From Myxococcota bacterium (lineage in GTDB: Bacteria > Myxococcota_A > UBA9160 > JAFDET01): DNA of 34,533 nucleotides. Made by a program: the position numbers and the translations under genes. The DNA lies in assembly GCA_028278065.1 (NCBI GenBank), contig JANQFA010000189.1, positions 1 to 34,533 of the forward strand, read 5' to 3'. Under the pieces are notes generated by a model. It was not told the DNA's origin and did not search any database. It saw only the letters and a program-made list of their open reading frames with translations. Of this stretch, positions 1-6,932 are shown piece by piece (position 1 is the first letter of the stretch; every line of letters begins with the position of its first letter).

Positions 1-839
1 GCGATCCGGACTACCTGGAGCGCATGCTGCGCGAGGTGAAGGCGCGCGGACCGGTCTGTGCGGGAGACCTCCCCGGGCCCGAGGGCGCGCCGCGTCGCAT
101 CGGCGGCTGGTGGGGCACGATCCCGAAGGTGGCCCTGGAGGCCCACTTCGCGGCGGGTCGCCTCGCGGTGGCCGGCCGCAAGCCGGACTTCACGCGGGTG
201 TACGACCTGACGGAGCGGGTCGTGCCGGCGACTTCACGCCGTCGACGCGTGGCGCCTGGCCGAGCGCGCCGTGAGCTGCTGCGGATCGCGGCCCGCGCCC
301 ATGGGGTGGGCTCCGCCGCCGACCTCGCCGACTATTACCGGATGCCGATGTCCGAGGCGCGTCGCCATCTGGCGGAGCTCGTGGCCGGCGGGGAGCTCCG
401 GGAGGTGGCCGTCGAGGGCTGGCGAGAGCCGGCCTACCTGTCCCCGACGGCGCGCGTCCCACGCCGCATCGACGCGGCCGCGCTCCTCTCTCCGTTCGAT
501 CCGGTCGTCTGGCATCGACCGCGTGGCCAGCGTCTCTTCGACTTCGACTACCGGCTCGAGATCTTCGTTCCCGAGGCGAAGCGGCGCTGGGGCACCTACG
601 TGCTGCCCTTCCTGATGGGCGACCGTCTGGTGGCCCGCGTGGACGCCCGCGCCGAGCGCCGCGGCGGGATCCTGCGCGTCCCTGCGGCCTTCCTCGAGCG
701 CGGCGCCGACCCGGACGTCGTGGCGCCCGCCCTGGCCGCGGAGCTGCGCAGCTGGTCCGACTGGCTCGATCTCGGCGAGGTGCGGGTGGGCAGGCGCGGC
801 AGCCTCGCGCGCGCCCTCGCGGAGGCTCTGCGCGGGTGA
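1..839 (+). CDS. YcaQ-type winged-helix DNA glycosylase, 5' end cut by window edge
   Basis: Reading frame is open from base 3, giving 278 visible residues; the N-terminus lies outside the window. The C-terminal half carries the hallmark LLSPFDPVVW...RLFDFDYRLEI and YVLPFLMGDRLVARVD blocks of the YcaQ/AlkX (HTH_42) family, base-excision glycosylases that remove bulky or crosslinked alkylated bases. A winged-helix-like segment (AADLADYYRMPMSEARRHLAEL) precedes it. The catalytic QxD/QxQ motif of the family lies near the N-terminus and cannot be checked here. The TGA stop overlaps the GTG of the next gene by four bases, so the two are probably translationally coupled. The family call is firm; substrate preference is not known. 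Confidence 0.9.
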   Translation, partial: DPDYLERMLREVKARGPVCAGDLPGPEGAPRRIGGWWGTIPKVALEAHFAAGRLAVAGRKPDFTRVYDLTERVVPATSRRRRVAPGRARRELLRIAARAHGVGSAADLADYYRMPMSEARRHLAELVAGGELREVAVEGWREPAYLSPTARVPRRIDAAALLSPFDPVVWHRPRGQRLFDFDYRLEIFVPEAKRRWGTYVLPFLMGDRLVARVDARAERRGGILRVPAAFLERGADPDVVAPALAAELRSWSDWLDLGEVRVGRRGSLARALAEALRG

Positions 840-1837
840 TCTTCTACCTGCACAGCGACGATCCCGTCCTGCGTGCTCTCCTGGCGCGCTTCCTCAAGAC
901 CCACGGCCGTCCCCTGGCCGGGCGCTTCCGGCCCATCCGCTACAGCGAGGCCTTCGCCGCGAAGGCCGTGCGTCGCGGCACCTGGATCTTCTCGGATCTC
1001 GAGAGGCTGCCTCCCCGCGACGCCGAGCGCGCCGCTCGCTTGTGGAGTGCCCTGGACCGCGCCGGGCAGCGCGTCCTCAACCACCCCACGCGGTCGCTGC
1101 GTCGCTTCGAGCTGCTGCGCCGTCTCCACGAGGGCGGCGTGAACGCCTTCGACGTGTGGCGGCTCAACGAGGCCCGCACGCCGACCCGCTTTCCCGTCTT
1201 CCTTCGCATGGAGAGCGACCACCGCGGATCCCTGGGCGATCTCGTGCGCACGCCCGACGAGTTCCGGATGGCCGTGCGCGACCTGGACAAGGCGGGTCGC
1301 AGTCGCGACGACGCGATCGCCGTCGAGTTCTGCGACACGTCCGACGCCGAGGGCGTGTTCGCCAAGTACGGGGCGTTCTTCGTGGACGGCCGGGTGATCC
1401 CGCGCCACCTCTTCTTCGCCAAGCAGTGGGAGGTGAAGGAGCCCGAGATCCTCGACGCGGAGCGGCTGCGGCGGGAGCACGAGTACCTCGAGAGCAATCC
1501 CCATGCGGAACAGATCCGGGACGTCTTCGCACGCGCGCGGCTCGACTGGGGTCGCATCGACTACGCCATGCTCGACGACCGCATCCAGGTATGGGAGATC
1601 AACACCCATCCCATCCTGCCCAGCGCGCCCGGACCGGGCGGTGCGGCTCGCGTCGAGGTCAACGCGCGCTTCGCCAAGCGCTTCCTGGGCGCCCTCGACG
1701 GGGTGGACGCGCGGGTGAGCGGGCCCCGCGTCCGCACCGGCTTCGGGCGCCGCTCGCGCCTGCGGCTGGAGGAGCGGCTCTGGAGCGCGGCCTGGCGCGC
1801 TGCGAGGGCATTGCGCAGGGACGGCGACACGGAGTAG
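836..1837 (+). CDS. ATP-grasp-like protein of unknown substrate
   Basis: 333 residues, GTG start inside the previous stop (GTGA overlap at 836-839). The C-terminal part has the ATP-grasp metal-binding pattern: WGRIDYAMLDDRIQVWEINTHP near residues 240-260, with the D and the E/N pair expected to hold Mg-ATP. The middle (PVFLRMESDHRG) fits the lysine-containing nucleotide-binding strand. Members of this family ligate carboxylates to amines or thiols using ATP; no substrate can be read from the sequence. A basic C-terminal tail (residues about 295-330) follows the fold. Tight coupling to a YcaQ-type glycosylase is the only functional hint. The stop is TAG, followed by a palindrome-rich intergenic stretch. 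Confidence 0.88.
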   Translation: MIFYLHSDDPVLRALLARFLKTHGRPLAGRFRPIRYSEAFAAKAVRRGTWIFSDLERLPPRDAERAARLWSALDRAGQRVLNHPTRSLRRFELLRRLHEGGVNAFDVWRLNEARTPTRFPVFLRMESDHRGSLGDLVRTPDEFRMAVRDLDKAGRSRDDAIAVEFCDTSDAEGVFAKYGAFFVDGRVIPRHLFFAKQWEVKEPEILDAERLRREHEYLESNPHAEQIRDVFARARLDWGRIDYAMLDDRIQVWEINTHPILPSAPGPGGAARVEVNARFAKRFLGALDGVDARVSGPRVRTGFGRRSRLRLEERLWSAAWRAARALRRDGDTE

Positions 1838-1852
1838 TCGCTGGCACCCGGA

Positions 1853-1867
1853 GAGACACCGTGTCTC
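1853..1867. repeat. 15-bp palindrome GAGACACcGTGTCTC
   Basis: Perfect 7+1+7 inverted repeat 15 bases after the ATP-grasp stop. It is too tight for a normal RNA hairpin with a full stem, so a protein-binding site is as likely as a terminator. No T-tract follows. Confidence 0.5.
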
Positions 1868-1893
1868 GTCGGGACGGCCTCATCCCGTGTCGA

Positions 1894-1926
1894 ACCGGCG
1901 ATTGCGCCGGTGTCGGGGATTCCCCG
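1894..1926. repeat. Two adjacent inverted repeats in the 1838-1993 spacer
   Basis: ACCGGCG-ATTG-CGCCGGT (1894-1911) is a clean 7-bp stem with a 4-base loop. It is followed directly by the palindrome CGGGGATTCCCCG (1914-1926). Together with the palindrome at 1853-1867 there are three dyads within 75 bases downstream of the ATP-grasp gene. Possible roles are transcription termination or regulation of the small downstream gene; neither is proven. Confidence 0.45.
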
Positions 1927-1993
1927 GTGTGCGAAGCGCGCGCCAGATGAGATGCTTGGAGTGCTTCGGATCGTGGTGGGACCGGGGGGCAGC

Positions 1994-2371
1994 ATGGGAT
2001 CCACTCAGACTCCGGACCGGCGCGGGGCCGCCCATGGCTGCGGCTGCGCGGCTGCGGCGGGCACCGTGCACAGGGCGCGACGTGCGCCGGAGAGCGGACC
2101 CCGCTGGCTCCGCTCGCGGGAGGCGCGGCAGGTGAGTCGCATGCCCGTCCCCGACGACCTGGTGGGCGCGGTGCGCTTCGCCAGCGAGAACCCCGGGGCC
2201 GTCGGCGACGACTTCTGGGGCACCATCAAGCAGGTGATGGAAGGGCTGATCGTCGATCAGGTCCCGGAGGGCGCCACGGGAGTCCGCGCGATTCTCGACG
2301 AGGTGCACACGGAGTTCGTGGTGACCTGGCGCAGCGGCGACGCGGAGGGCTCGGGACGAGAGCCGTCCTAG
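1994..2371 (+). CDS. Small hypothetical protein
   Basis: Not recognised. The convincing coding part is the last 76 residues (from ATG 2141), beginning MPVPDDLVGAVRFASENPG and containing GDDFWGTIKQVMEGLIVDQ, a soluble mixed alpha/beta-looking sequence. The start is uncertain. ATG 1994 has a purine-rich GGGGGG stretch upstream and gives 125 residues with a low-complexity Arg/Ala-rich N-terminus; ATG 2141 gives 76 residues. No signal peptide or membrane segment. The TAG stop overlaps the stop of the convergent gene in the shared tetramer CTAG (2368-2371). Confidence 0.5.
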   Translation: MGSTQTPDRRGAAHGCGCAAAAGTVHRARRAPESGPRWLRSREARQVSRMPVPDDLVGAVRFASENPGAVGDDFWGTIKQVMEGLIVDQVPEGATGVRAILDEVHTEFVVTWRSGDAEGSGREPS

Positions 2372-3189
2372 CCTCCCGCGCCCGGCATGGCCGGCACGGT
2401 GAGCAGACTCGGCGCCAGCGGCACGTCGATCTCCGCCTCGTCGATCACCAGTGTCGTGGTGCTCCGCTCGGTCGGATCGAGGAAGGTCATCTGCCGGGGG
2501 ATCCAGGCCTCTGCCTCGCGGGTGACGCGAGAGCGGTCCACCTGGAAGATCTTGGCCTCCCGGTCGTCGGCGTCGTAGAAGACGGCGCGCAGCGGGATGC
2601 AGAGCTCGCGGTCGACGAAGGTGCGGGTGCGCGCGTAGCGCGACCCGTCGGCGTCCGGCTCCACTGCGTCGCGGGCCTCGAGCACCCAGTAGGGACGCTC
2701 GTCGGCGGGCCGACCCGTGTCGACGAGCGCCAGATCCTCGCGTCCCACGGGATCGAGGAGCAGGCCGATCTCCTCGATGCCCAGGTCGGCGCGCCCGAGG
2801 AAGCCCTCGAGCTGCTCGCGGCTGGTCACGCGCTGCGCCCTTCCGATGCCCGGCAGATAGAGGTGGACGCGGGGACGCGCCTCGCGTGCGCCTTCGACGA
2901 GGACCGCCGCCCCGGCCAGGTCCTCGGGCTGGATGAATCGGATCAGGACGCGTCGCTCGCCCGTGGGCAGTCGCCGCCAGTAGATCTTGAAGCGCGAGTC
3001 GTTCGTCTCGCCGACGGCGTCGCGGAACTCCAGCCGGATGTCCATCACCGACGAACGGCGCGGCGTGTTCGCCTCCACACAGGCACGTACGTCCGCCACC
3101 TCGAGAGCCGCGACGACGCTCGCCGACGGCGCGCCGCCCAGGGCGGCAGACGCGACGGCGGTGGCCGTCAGCGCGATCGCGATCCTCAT
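2368..3189 (-). CDS. Outer-membrane lipoprotein-sorting-like (LolA-fold) periplasmic protein
   Basis: 273 residues with a signal peptide (MRIAIALTATAVASAALGG). The body (FKIYWRRLPTGERRVLIRFIQPEDLAGAAVLV...HLYLPGIGRAQRVTSREQL...IFQVDRSRV...WIPRQMTFLDP) matches the LolA-like 'outer membrane lipoprotein-sorting protein' family. Its half-barrel binds lipid or acyl chains in the periplasm. The start ATG overlaps the preceding gene's TGA (ATGA, 3186-3189), so it is made with the SRPBCC protein. The gene ends in a CTAG shared with the convergent small gene. The specific cargo is unknown; proteins of this type often accompany RND-type exporters, none of which is in view. Confidence 0.85.
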   Translation of the reverse strand: MRIAIALTATAVASAALGGAPSASVVAALEVADVRACVEANTPRRSSVMDIRLEFRDAVGETNDSRFKIYWRRLPTGERRVLIRFIQPEDLAGAAVLVEGAREARPRVHLYLPGIGRAQRVTSREQLEGFLGRADLGIEEIGLLLDPVGREDLALVDTGRPADERPYWVLEARDAVEPDADGSRYARTRTFVDRELCIPLRAVFYDADDREAKIFQVDRSRVTREAEAWIPRQMTFLDPTERSTTTLVIDEAEIDVPLAPSLLTVPAMPGAGG

Positions 3190-3815
3190 GGTCTCCACTC
3201 CCCGTCCGAGTCGATCCATTCCCGGAAGTTTCGCACATATCGCAGCACGGTCTTCCGGCTCATCCCCTTCTGCACGAACTTGGGGACTCCGGCTCCCACC
3301 TCGACGTTCGATCCGAAGCGGCCGAGGGTGCGCTGGGGACTGTCGGCGAACCCGTACAGCTCCCAGAATCCGTCCATGCGCGCCAGGTCGTTGTCGAAGT
3401 CGGGGTCGAGCTCCCATGTGATGCGCTCGCTGGTGGGATCGTCCTGGTAGCGGAGCCGGTAGGTGAGCTTGCGGAACAGGATCTTGAGCTCCTGCTCGTC
3501 GATGCGCCCGTCGGGCAGGGTACGGATCGTCCTCACCTTGTTCAGCTCGGGCCGGTACTCGCTCTGGCGCGAGGCCTGCCTCAGCAGACCGACCACGTGC
3601 TCGCGCGATCGCTCGAAGAGCACGTACGCGACGATGAACGACTGCTCGCTCTCGCCCACGTCCTCGAGCACGAGGACGCGCTCGTCCTGCAGGCGACTGA
3701 CGAGCTCGGGCGGCTCGCCGGACAGGACGCTCTCCGCGCTGGGCCGCGCTCCGCCCATCGCCGTGGCGAGGACGACCAGCGCGACTCCCTGGGCGACGCG
3801 AGTTCGGTGGGACAT
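3186..3815 (-). CDS. Secreted SRPBCC/START-like lipid-binding-fold protein
   Basis: 209 residues. The N-terminus (MSHRTRVAQGVALVVLATAMGGARPSAE) is a probable signal peptide. Residues about 50-200 fit the SRPBCC helix-grip fold, which holds hydrophobic ligands: YVLFERSREHVVGLLRQASR..., ITWELDPDFDNDLARMDGFW and a C-terminal long helix FVQKGMSRKTVLRYVRNFREW. No catalytic residues are evident. It is coupled by ATGA to the LolA-like gene, suggesting that both handle a lipid in the periplasm. There is no Shine-Dalgarno sequence; a TAGGCT element lies 14 bases before the ATG. Confidence 0.82.
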   Translation of the reverse strand: MSHRTRVAQGVALVVLATAMGGARPSAESVLSGEPPELVSRLQDERVLVLEDVGESEQSFIVAYVLFERSREHVVGLLRQASRQSEYRPELNKVRTIRTLPDGRIDEQELKILFRKLTYRLRYQDDPTSERITWELDPDFDNDLARMDGFWELYGFADSPQRTLGRFGSNVEVGAGVPKFVQKGMSRKTVLRYVRNFREWIDSDGEWRP

Positions 3816-3829
3816 CGGGCTTGGCAGAC

Positions 3830-3835
3830 AGCCTA
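3830..3835 (-). promoter_or_regulatory. Candidate -10 element TAGGCT
   Basis: TANNNT hexamer ending 14 bases before the ATG of the SRPBCC gene on the minus strand, in otherwise GC-rich sequence. It would give a leader of about 7 bases. No clear -35. Confidence 0.35.
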
Positions 3836-3900
3836 CACCCGAACGCGGCGCCCCGGTGTGAAGACCTTCACTGCACGGCAGCCGGGGGCCCCGCGCGCCG

Positions 3901-3940
3901 GATCAGCGGGCGGCTGGCGCCGGATCAGCGGGCGCTGGCG
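3901..3940. repeat. 22-bp tandem duplication spanning a stop codon
   Basis: The string GATCAGCGGGCG occurs at 3901 and 3923, 22 bases apart. The copy at 3923 contains the TGA stop (complement at 3925-3927) of the adjacent minus-strand gene; the other lies just after it. One of several tandem repeats sitting on gene ends in this window. Confidence 0.6.
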
Positions 3941-4488
3941 ACGCAGCCCGCGCCGGGGCCGATCTCGGCCGAGGCGATGGTGCGGCGGAAGAGCTCGAGC
4001 TCGCGCGCGGAGGCGTCTCCGCCCTCCTTGGTCAGCCGAGCCACCAGATAGCGATTCGCGGGCGCCACCAGCACCACGACGTAGGCGCTCCCCCGGGGAA
4101 GGCGCAGCGCGCCGCCCGCGCTCGGAAGCCTCGGGTGGGGATTCCGGAACGGGCGCACGTCCAGCGTCTCCATCGCGCCCAGGTGACCCAGCGCCCGCTG
4201 GAGAGCCTCCTCCGCGCGCACGGGTCCCGAGGTCCGTACCAGTGCGAAGTCCAGGGAGAGCCGCGCGTCCGCCGACCCCGCGGGCGGGGCGAAGGTGACC
4301 TGCTCGGCCTCCGGGCCTCTGTTGTGCACGCTCGACCATCCGGCGGGCTCGTTCAGCTGCAGCTCGGGTGCTGCGCATGCGGCCGTTTCCAGGGGGCCTT
4401 CAACCGGCTCGTCGATGTGGTCGGCTCGGGCCGCCCCGGGCCAGAAGAGCAGGATGGCGAGCGCGCCGAGCGCAATGGCATGGGCCAT
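3925..4488 (-). CDS. Secreted hypothetical protein
   Basis: 187 residues, not assigned to a family. ATG 4488 follows a good GAGGAA ribosome-binding site. The N-terminus MAHAIALGALAILLFWPGAARADH is a typical Sec signal peptide with an ARA cleavage box. The mature part contains two cysteines near the start (AACAAPEL) and the end (GAGCVASAR), possibly a disulfide, and beta-rich segments (SYVVVLVAPANRYLVARLT). Likely periplasmic. The stop lies inside a short tandem duplication. Confidence 0.75.
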   Translation of the reverse strand: MAHAIALGALAILLFWPGAARADHIDEPVEGPLETAACAAPELQLNEPAGWSSVHNRGPEAEQVTFAPPAGSADARLSLDFALVRTSGPVRAEEALQRALGHLGAMETLDVRPFRNPHPRLPSAGGALRLPRGSAYVVVLVAPANRYLVARLTKEGGDASARELELFRRTIASAEIGPGAGCVASAR

Positions 4489-4682
4489 GGCGATTCCTCC
4501 GGGCGCGCACTCGCTGGATCGGCCGCCTCTCGCGGGGCTTGAGGGAAAATCCCCTGCGGACTCCGGGCAGGAGTCATCTCGACCGCTACCCGGAATATTG
4601 AACACGGTTGGGCATCGCACAAGGTGTGACGGGAGACACGCCGGCGAAGAGCGCGTGGAGCTCTCGCAGTCGGGGCGCGCGT

Positions 4683-4766
4683 GTGACGTGCTTCTCGGGT
4701 CGGCGCACGGCGCACGGCGCGCGCGTGAGGTGCTTCTCGGGTCAGCGCACGGGCTGGGCCGGCGGG
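4683..4766. repeat. 42-bp-spaced duplication over a gene's 3' end
   Basis: GTGACGTGCTTCTCGGGTC (4683) recurs as GTGAGGTGCTTCTCGGGTC (4725), with flanking GGCGCGCG also shared. On the minus strand the 4725 copy carries the TGA stop of the NTF2-like gene (4742-4744), and the other copy has CGA in the equivalent place. The 42-base spacing keeps the reading frame. The rest of the 4489-4741 spacer holds only the upstream region of the minus-strand gene starting at 4488. Confidence 0.65.
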
Positions 4767-5212
4767 AGGTTGAAGCCGGGCCCCGGCTTCCAGCCGCTTT
4801 CCCGAATCAGCTCGGTCACGTGGACCATGTTCAGCAGGTCTTCTTCCATGCTGAACTTGCCTTCCCCGGCATAGGTCATGATCGAGATGCCCGGCGCCTG
4901 CCAGGGCGTGCCGTCGGGGCGCGCGCCCGGCAGCCGGTTCTGCCAGCCCGAGATCAGGCGGTTGCCCGTCACCGCGGTCCACTCGCGCGGGAAGGTCCAG
5001 CCCTCCAGGCCCGCCATGCTCTCGTCGAGGAACTCGCGGATCCCGGCGATTCCCTCGACCCGCCCCCAGGCGGGATCGATGAAGGTGGCGTCGTCGGTGA
5101 ACCACTCGGCCAGGCTCGACCAGGGCGCGCGGCCGGCCTCCACCTCGTCGCGCTGCGCCACGTAGGCGTCGTAGGCGGCGCGGATCTCCTCTTCGGGAAA
5201 GGCATCGGACAT
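4742..5212 (-). CDS. NTF2/SnoaL-like family protein
   Basis: 156 residues, ATG 5212 preceded by AAGGAGC. The sequence (IRAAYDAYVAQRDEV...WSSLAEWFTDDATFIDPAWGRVEGIAGIREFLDESM...EWTAVTGNRLISGWQNRLPG...MTYAGEGKFSMEEDLLNM) fits the cone-shaped NTF2-like fold, with D residues at the usual pocket position (TFIDPAWG). Such proteins act as small isomerases, dehydratases or ligand-binding proteins; the substrate is not readable. A second, unrelated-in-detail NTF2-like gene lies at 6394-6867 in the same strand run. The 3' end is followed by a degenerate in-frame duplicate of itself. Confidence 0.85.
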   Translation of the reverse strand: MSDAFPEEEIRAAYDAYVAQRDEVEAGRAPWSSLAEWFTDDATFIDPAWGRVEGIAGIREFLDESMAGLEGWTFPREWTAVTGNRLISGWQNRLPGARPDGTPWQAPGISIMTYAGEGKFSMEEDLLNMVHVTELIRESGWKPGPGFNLPPAQPVR

Positions 5213-5256
5213 CGTCGCGCTCCTTCGCGGTGGGAAGGAGGCGACGATACAGCGCC

Positions 5257-6021
5257 TCAGCGGGCTTCGCCCCAGACCAGGCGGCCCTCCATCCAGGCGG
5301 GCGGGAAGAAGGCCCACCACATGAAGAGCGAGGTGAAGAGGGCGGGCAGGGTCGCCAGCACCGTGGTGACGGGATGGTCGAGCGGGCTCTGCATCCCCAT
5401 CACGAAGATCGGGACGATGATGAGCAACGTGGTGAAGATCATGAGCACGCCGGCCGCGCCCCAGAAGAAGATCTGGTTGTGGGCGCCCGTGCTGCCCAGC
5501 CCGAGCGCGATCTGTCGGCGCATGCGCGACGCGTAGAGCAGGCCCTCGGTCGAGGACCAGCAGAAGAGCGCCAGTCGCGTGCACTGGAAGATGAAGAGGC
5601 CCCGGACGTGGAGGTCGGCGGCGCCGAAGTCGCCGTCGAAGAGGCGCAGCAGCCACGCACCGGTGGCGACGAGCGAGCCCGCCGCGAAGAGCGCCGCCCC
5701 CCAGCCGGGCCCGGGACGGAAGACGCGCCAGATGACCGCGTAGAGAGCCACCGTGCCCGCGACCTGCAGAGCGAAGCCGGCTGCGGTCATGCTGGTGAAG
5801 AGGGCCGTGCCCGGCTCGGTCCAGACGAGGCGCTGGCCGAGCTGGGATCCCACAACGCCGAGCGTGCCGGCGACGAAGCCGATTCCGAAGAGGAGCTCGG
5901 GAAGCCCCCGGGTCTCGGCAGCGCGCAGCAGGAGGCGGACGCCGACCGTGAGGGTCACCAGGCCCACGACCGCGAGTGCGAGTGCGGCGAACTGCTCCAA
6001 GAGTGCCTCCGGCGCACCCAT
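5257..6021 (-). CDS. Seven-helix integral membrane protein, unknown function
   Basis: 254 residues with about seven hydrophobic segments, starting with FAALALAVVGLVTLTVGV and ending with VLATLPALFTSLFMWWAFFPPAW. Polar or charged residues between helices include CTRLALFCW and SRMRRQIALG. Not recognised as a named transporter or sensor. It lies 44 bases before the NTF2-like gene and may be co-transcribed with it. Inner-membrane location is inferred from the hydrophobicity pattern only. No obvious ribosome-binding site precedes the ATG. Confidence 0.82.
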   Translation of the reverse strand: MGAPEALLEQFAALALAVVGLVTLTVGVRLLLRAAETRGLPELLFGIGFVAGTLGVVGSQLGQRLVWTEPGTALFTSMTAAGFALQVAGTVALYAVIWRVFRPGPGWGAALFAAGSLVATGAWLLRLFDGDFGAADLHVRGLFIFQCTRLALFCWSSTEGLLYASRMRRQIALGLGSTGAHNQIFFWGAAGVLMIFTTLLIIVPIFVMGMQSPLDHPVTTVLATLPALFTSLFMWWAFFPPAWMEGRLVWGEAR

Positions 6022-6083
6022 CGGCAGGTCCCGAGCAGGACTGGAGCAATTCCGTCCGGAACGCCGGGGCGCGCCGCCGCCTG

Positions 6084-6365
6084 CTAGATCAGGCGTGCCG
6101 CGAGGAGGCCCAGCAGGGCGGCGCAGGCGGTTCCAGCCAGCCCCGTCGCCGCTCCGAAGGCCCCGCGCCGCACGTCGCGGGCGCCCAGCGCGAGCGCCGC
6201 GGCGAAGGCGACGCCCAGGCCCAGGGCCAGCTGGCGCTCGCCGGCCGCCAGCGCGGCGAGCACCACCAGGATCGGGACGGCGACGATCAGCTTCACGCCC
6301 AGGAAGGCGAGGCCGCGCTGGATGGGCTCGTCGAAGAGGCCGGGTGTCTTGTCGGGCGCGTCCAC
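6084..6365 (-). CDS. Small membrane protein (about three helices)
   Basis: 93 residues from GTG 6365. After a polar N-terminus (MDAPDKTPGLFDEPIQRG) come about three hydrophobic segments, for example VKLIVAVPILVVLAALAAG and a C-terminal TACAALLGLLAARLI. Not recognised. There is no Shine-Dalgarno sequence, but TAGATT lies eight bases before the start, a leaderless arrangement seen at several genes here. Ends with TAG in CTAG. Confidence 0.7.
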   Translation of the reverse strand: MDAPDKTPGLFDEPIQRGLAFLGVKLIVAVPILVVLAALAAGERQLALGLGVAFAAALALGARDVRRGAFGAATGLAGTACAALLGLLAARLI

Positions 6366-6373
6366 GGGCCGGG

Positions 6374-6379
6374 AATCTA
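6374..6379 (-). promoter_or_regulatory. Candidate -10 element TAGATT, leaderless
   Basis: Ends eight bases before the GTG start of the small membrane protein gene, so transcription would begin at or next to the start codon. Contains one of only three CTAG tetramers in the window that are not at a stop codon or its duplicate. Confidence 0.45.
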
Positions 6380-6393
6380 GCAGCGGGTGCGGA

Positions 6394-6867
6394 TCAGGTG
6401 GCGAAGCGATTGGCGGTCAGGCGGATGGGACCGTCCTCGGGGTAGGGCTCCATCTCCTCGTAGGTGCGCTCGTAGCCGGTGGAGCGGAAGCGCCACGCGC
6501 CGTCGACCTTGACGTACTCGTCGCGGTAGAACGCGGCACCGCGGATCGTGATGTGGTGCTGGGTGTCGATGACCGTGTCCCACAGCGCCCAGATGCCGGT
6601 CGCGGTGGTCTCGCTGGTCAGCTCGATCTCCGGGTGGTGTCCGTGGTGGGCGGTCAGCATCGAGCTCCGCCCGAGCGCGCCGGTCAGGAACTCCATGATC
6701 TTCTCGCGGCCCTCGAATGCGTACTTGCCGCCGCTGTAGGCGGCGCTCGCCTCCTCGACGAAGAGCTCGCGCAGCTCGTCCCACTGCTTCAGGTCGAGGA
6801 AGCGGAAGTAGCGGTACTTGAGCTGCCGGATGGCGTCGATCTCGACGAGGCGCTGCAGGTCGTCCAT
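6394..6867 (-). CDS. SnoaL-like/NTF2 family protein
   Basis: 157 residues, ATG 6867 with a GGAGGAG site. The opening (LVEIDAIRQLKYRYFRFLDLKQWDELRELFVEEA) and later HHPEIELTSETTATGIWALWD and YRDEYVKVDGAWRF are characteristic of the SnoaL_4 class, often annotated 'nuclear transport factor 2 family'. Typical members are ring-modifying isomerases or dehydratases in steroid and aromatic metabolism, with a His/Asp/Tyr pocket. The HHGHHPE stretch is a candidate active-site or ligand-facing region. Substrate unknown. Confidence 0.88.
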   Translation of the reverse strand: MDDLQRLVEIDAIRQLKYRYFRFLDLKQWDELRELFVEEASAAYSGGKYAFEGREKIMEFLTGALGRSSMLTAHHGHHPEIELTSETTATGIWALWDTVIDTQHHITIRGAAFYRDEYVKVDGAWRFRSTGYERTYEEMEPYPEDGPIRLTANRFAT

Positions 6868-6888
6868 CGGGGTCTCCTCCGGCGCGCC

Positions 6889-6894
6889 AGCTTA
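6889..6894 (-). promoter_or_regulatory. Candidate -10 element TAAGCT
   Basis: TANNNT hexamer 21 bases before the ATG of the SnoaL-like gene, leaving room for its Shine-Dalgarno sequence. The same hexamer occurs upstream of the phosphotransferase gene (28717-28722). Confidence 0.35.
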
Positions 6895-6932
6895 GCAGGG
6901 ACGGGGTGTCCGGCCGGGCCGGTCGGCGCGCC

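Noticed and set aside
2368-2371. Special function for the 4-base convergent overlaps at 2368, 9289 and 17002
   Set aside because: Tail-to-tail overlaps through a palindromic CTAG are a known compact arrangement; only the wider confinement of CTAG seems worth pursuing.
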